In this document: one piece after another, positions 61,441 to 64,000 of the stretch
Numbering within the stretch: the stretch's first letter is position 1
Layout of the letters: every line of letters starts with the position of its first letter
Assembly: GCF_947179165.1 (NCBI RefSeq)
Contig: NC_077242.1
Coordinates: forward strand, 3,038,001-3,102,000
Direction of reading: 5' to 3'
Length of the DNA stretch: 64,000 nt
Origin: Solanum dulcamara
Taxonomy: Eukaryota; Streptophyta; Magnoliopsida; Solanales; Solanaceae
Program-made: the position numbers and the translations under genes
The notes under the pieces: generated by a model
The model's database searches: none
What the model was told of the DNA's origin: nothing
Seen by the model: the letters and a program-made list of their open reading frames with translations, nothing else

Positions 61441-61560
61441 GGGTTATGGTGCAGTGGTGGGACTGCTTCACCTTTGACCAGATGTTTGAGTTTGAGCCCT
61501 GAGTATGGAAAAAATTCCGTTGGGAGCGTCACCCCCGAATGAATCATACGGTGCGCAATC
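61438..61560 (+). mobile_element. tRNA-derived SINE, second type
   Basis: TATGGTGCAGTGGTGGG resembles a pol III A box, and GTTTGAGTTTGAGCCC at 61487-61502 a B box. The downstream body, GGGAGCGTCACCCCCGAATG and GGTGCGCAATCCAG, is a known solanaceous SINE pattern distinct from the two families above. Precise ends and a target duplication were not found. Confidence 0.6.
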
Positions 61561-62505
61561 CAGATTTAGTCAAAATTTTGCGATCTTCGGACACCAAATG
61601 AAAAAATAATAATCTATGACAACCAAACCACCAATAAAATAAATTAGGTTTTCAATAGAATACAAAGTTTAAGCCAAGGAAAAACACTTTTAATTAAAGA
61701 ATTATTGTTTATATATATGACCAAAAGAGAAACTGATTGTTTATTGATGTGAAAGTATAAGAATCTTGCAACCACCTAAGTTCTAAAGCACAAGTGACAC
61801 AACTCCAACTACCTCACTTTTTTAAATTTTAGAATAGTACAATAATTTATAGACTAGTGCCGTGATCCAAACCCTTGTTCTGAAGTTTAGATGACGTGTG
61901 TCTATTTTTAAGGATTTTATGTTATATAATAATAGATCTGTATAAGATAAAAATCACAAGATATGTAGTCAAGTTAGTAGCAGACACATGAAAAGTCGAG
62001 TGTGCAACTGTCATAAAACACCGAAGGAAGAGGTATATTCTACCTCGAAGGAGTTAAATCGGATCAAGACTCGAACAGTCGGAGGAAAAGGCTAACTTAC
62101 TTTCCTGAGTTAACCTTCTCTACCACGTTTTTATATGTTATTAGGAGAAGTCAGTCTGCACAATTCATAATTATGAACTTGAAATCCTTAAAATTTTAAT
62201 AGCGTTTGTTGAAGTATTCCGTACTTTAGTTGAAAGTATTTTGTTCAAAAACTTTTTCCGTATTTAAAGATTAATAACTAAATATTAATAATGATCAAAG
62301 ATAACTAAATCAAAATAGTGGAAAAGACATGAACCATATTGTTTGAAAAGCATTGAGAGATATTTGACATTTGCAGTAAAATACTGTTAAGTAAATGAAT
62401 TACTTGCAATAATTGATGACTTATGTTTGATCATGTTATCAAATAGTAGTATCAACTTATCATTCGTCCTCGAAGCTAAAAAATTAGGCACATGAACCGT
62501 TGACC
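61561..62505. other. Intergenic DNA, nothing recognised
   Basis: AT-rich, with no coding frame of note on either strand. Confidence 0.45.
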
Positions 62506-62511
62506 TCTAAT

Positions 62512-62755
62512 GCTCCCTGACTCCATTTCAATTTATATCCGTTCGAATTTCGAGAGTTAAATAATTTAAATTTAATCGTAAATCTAAATATAGAATTTTT
62601 AAAATTTTTTAAAAATAACGTAAAAAGTACTATAAATTATTATAATTAACAATTAAATATATTTAAAAAATATATAGAATAATTACAGTTAAAATAAACT
62701 TTGTTTGAATTTCAAAATTTAAAAACACGTCATGTAAATTGAAAGTAAACTACTA
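62512..62755. mobile_element. Probable MITE
   Basis: CTCCCTGACTCCATTTCAATTTATATCC on the left faces ATGTAAATTGAAAGTAAACTACTACT on the right; their TTTCAATTTA and TAAATTGAAA parts are complements. This is the Stowaway-like class with eroded ends. Confidence 0.4.
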
Positions 62756-62920
62756 CTACTATTTTATTAGCAACACAGACAAGTGAATTGAATCTTGAAC
62801 TCAGAACCTTTAAAATAAACAAAATAATGCAAAAAGAACATTTAAATCTGTTTATTGCAATGGCGGTTGATTTGATGGGAAATTGAATTATACTATATGT
62901 ATTTTCACTATTTTAATTTG

Positions 62921-63185
62921 TACTTTCTCCCGTCCATATTATACGTTGTTTTCAAGTTAGGCACACTCTTTTATCCTTTTTTTTTCCTTTACCCCTTTTG
63001 GTTAGTTTATCTTCTTCTTCTTTGTCCCTTTCTCTATTTTTATTTTTTAAAAGATAAAGATATTAGCTAATTTTTAAAAAATTAATAAAAATATAGGACA
63101 ATTAAATAATTAAACTACTGCAAGAAATAATTAAGAAAAATATTTAAAACACTAGTTTTAATTGACGAGAAATACAACGGAGTTA
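62921..63185. mobile_element. Probable Stowaway-like MITE
   Basis: TA precedes CTTTCTCCCGTCCATATTATACG, and AATTGACGAGAAATACAACGGAG closes the unit before TTA. The ends are only partly complementary, so the call is tentative. No open frame. Confidence 0.4.
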
Positions 63186-63209
63186 ATGATAGTGAGAGGG
63201 TTGGAGGCG

Positions 63210-63560
63210 GATCCTAGAGTGTGAAGGGTTCAAGTTTAGCAAGACTAAGACAAAGAGTATTTTGAGTGCAAGTTCAGTGTCAGAACTCACAAGTGACAAG
63301 AGTGATGTAAAGGATGATTGATACATAAGTCATCTTCGAGGGAGGTAGTTTCAAGTATCTTGAGTCAATTATTCAAAGAAATTGGGAGATTGACGATGAT
63401 ATTACTCATCGTCTTGGAGTGGTTGGACGAAATGGAGACTTGATTTTGATGTCTTGTGTGATAAGATGTGTTAATAAGACTTAAAGGTAAATTTATAAAG
63501 TGATTGTTAAACCAACTATGTTATATGAGGCATAGTGTCAAGGACGATATGTAAGTCGAG
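63210..63560 (+). pseudogene. Decayed LINE reverse-transcriptase C-terminal fragment
   Basis: Translated with frame changes, the segment contains TKTKYLECKFS-like text, then HLRGGSFKYLESIIQRN, EIDDDITHRLG and further on VNKT-KV-LYK-VV-PTMLYE-like residues. This series is typical of the L1-type plant LINE reverse-transcriptase tail. Frameshifts and stops show decay. There is no promoter or 5' domain. Confidence 0.6.
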
Positions 63561-63779
63561 GTTTATAATAGAAGGTTAGTAAGTAGTCGAGCGTTGTCGA
63601 ATTTTCCTACTACCTTATTCTTCGTTCTATTTTTACCTGTTATTTTCTCTGTTTCATTTATCATATTATTTGTTGTCGGTACTATTCTTTTATCCATTAT
63701 TTTCTATATGGTTTTTTTATTACTGTATTTCTTTTCTTACTTATTTTGGTATGCTTTGCTTGACTGAGTGTCTATCGAA

Positions 63780-63860
63780 AATAATCATCCTGCCTTCACA
63801 AGGTAGGGGTAAGATTGTGTATAATATATCACCCTCTCCAGACCCCAATCATGGAATATC
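63780..63860 (+). mobile_element. Degenerate SINE fragment
   Basis: CTGCCTTCACAAGGTAGGGG and CACCCTCTCCAGACCCCAATCATGG match the middle of the TTG-tailed SINE family. The tail and 5' part are lost. Confidence 0.45.
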
Positions 63861-64000
63861 ACTTTTCTAAAAATGATATAAAATTAAAATAACAAAATTA
63901 AGCTTAAACTATATATATTTCTTGTATTTTTTTCCTATTGAAGGAATAAACCTATTATTTATGATACTTTGTCAGTATATGATATAGACAACGTGAATAG

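Noticed and set aside
1..64000. CRISPR arrays, bacterial operons, rRNA or tRNA genes
   Set aside because: Nothing of the kind is visible; the tRNA-like boxes seen belong to SINEs.

Overview
This is a plant nuclear window, very probably from a solanaceous species such as a tomato, potato or tobacco relative. The genes have many introns with GT-AG borders, proteins are eudicot-like, intergenic DNA is AT-rich, and the repeats are plant types: Stowaway, Tourist and hAT miniature elements, tRNA-derived SINEs with TTG or T-rich tails, a MULE and LTR remnants. The family assignment is an inference from the SINE types and the pollen gene; no species can be fixed by eye.

Layout. 1-20200 is gene-poor and full of small transposons: two SINEs, a Tourist MITE, a copia solo LTR, three Stowaway-like MITEs, a 660-bp hAT-like element and a broken LINE. 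20465-24019 (+) encodes a TPR-thioredoxin-like TTL protein. 28575-32582 (-) encodes a Ubc13-type ubiquitin-conjugating enzyme. 35005-36051 (-) encodes a secreted Ole e 1/LAT52-like protein. 36676-43006 is a nested transposon block: a CACTA-like end, a long LTR, a decayed MULE transposase and a decayed GRF zinc-finger gene. 44145-46841 (+) encodes a MurA enolpyruvyl transferase. 47979-52696 (-) encodes the ER mannosyltransferase ALG9. 54044-59922 (-) encodes a plant-type, C3-form phosphoenolpyruvate carboxylase with an intron in its 5' leader. 60332-64000 is repeat-rich again.

I rebuilt six gene models by hand from splice borders. All six close in frame at a normal family length: TTL 696 aa, UBC13 153 aa, Ole e 1-like 169 aa, MurA 444 aa from the inner ATG, ALG9 569 aa, PEPC 964 aa. 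The genes do not form a pathway. PEPC and MurA both use phosphoenolpyruvate, but the nearness is probably chance.

The most interesting locus is the apparently intact bacterial-type MurA gene. Its catalytic residues are kept, and the reading frame stays open upstream to an ATG that would add a basic, hydroxylated leader resembling a plastid transit peptide. The transposon block and the SINEs with clear target-site duplications inside introns are the other points of interest.
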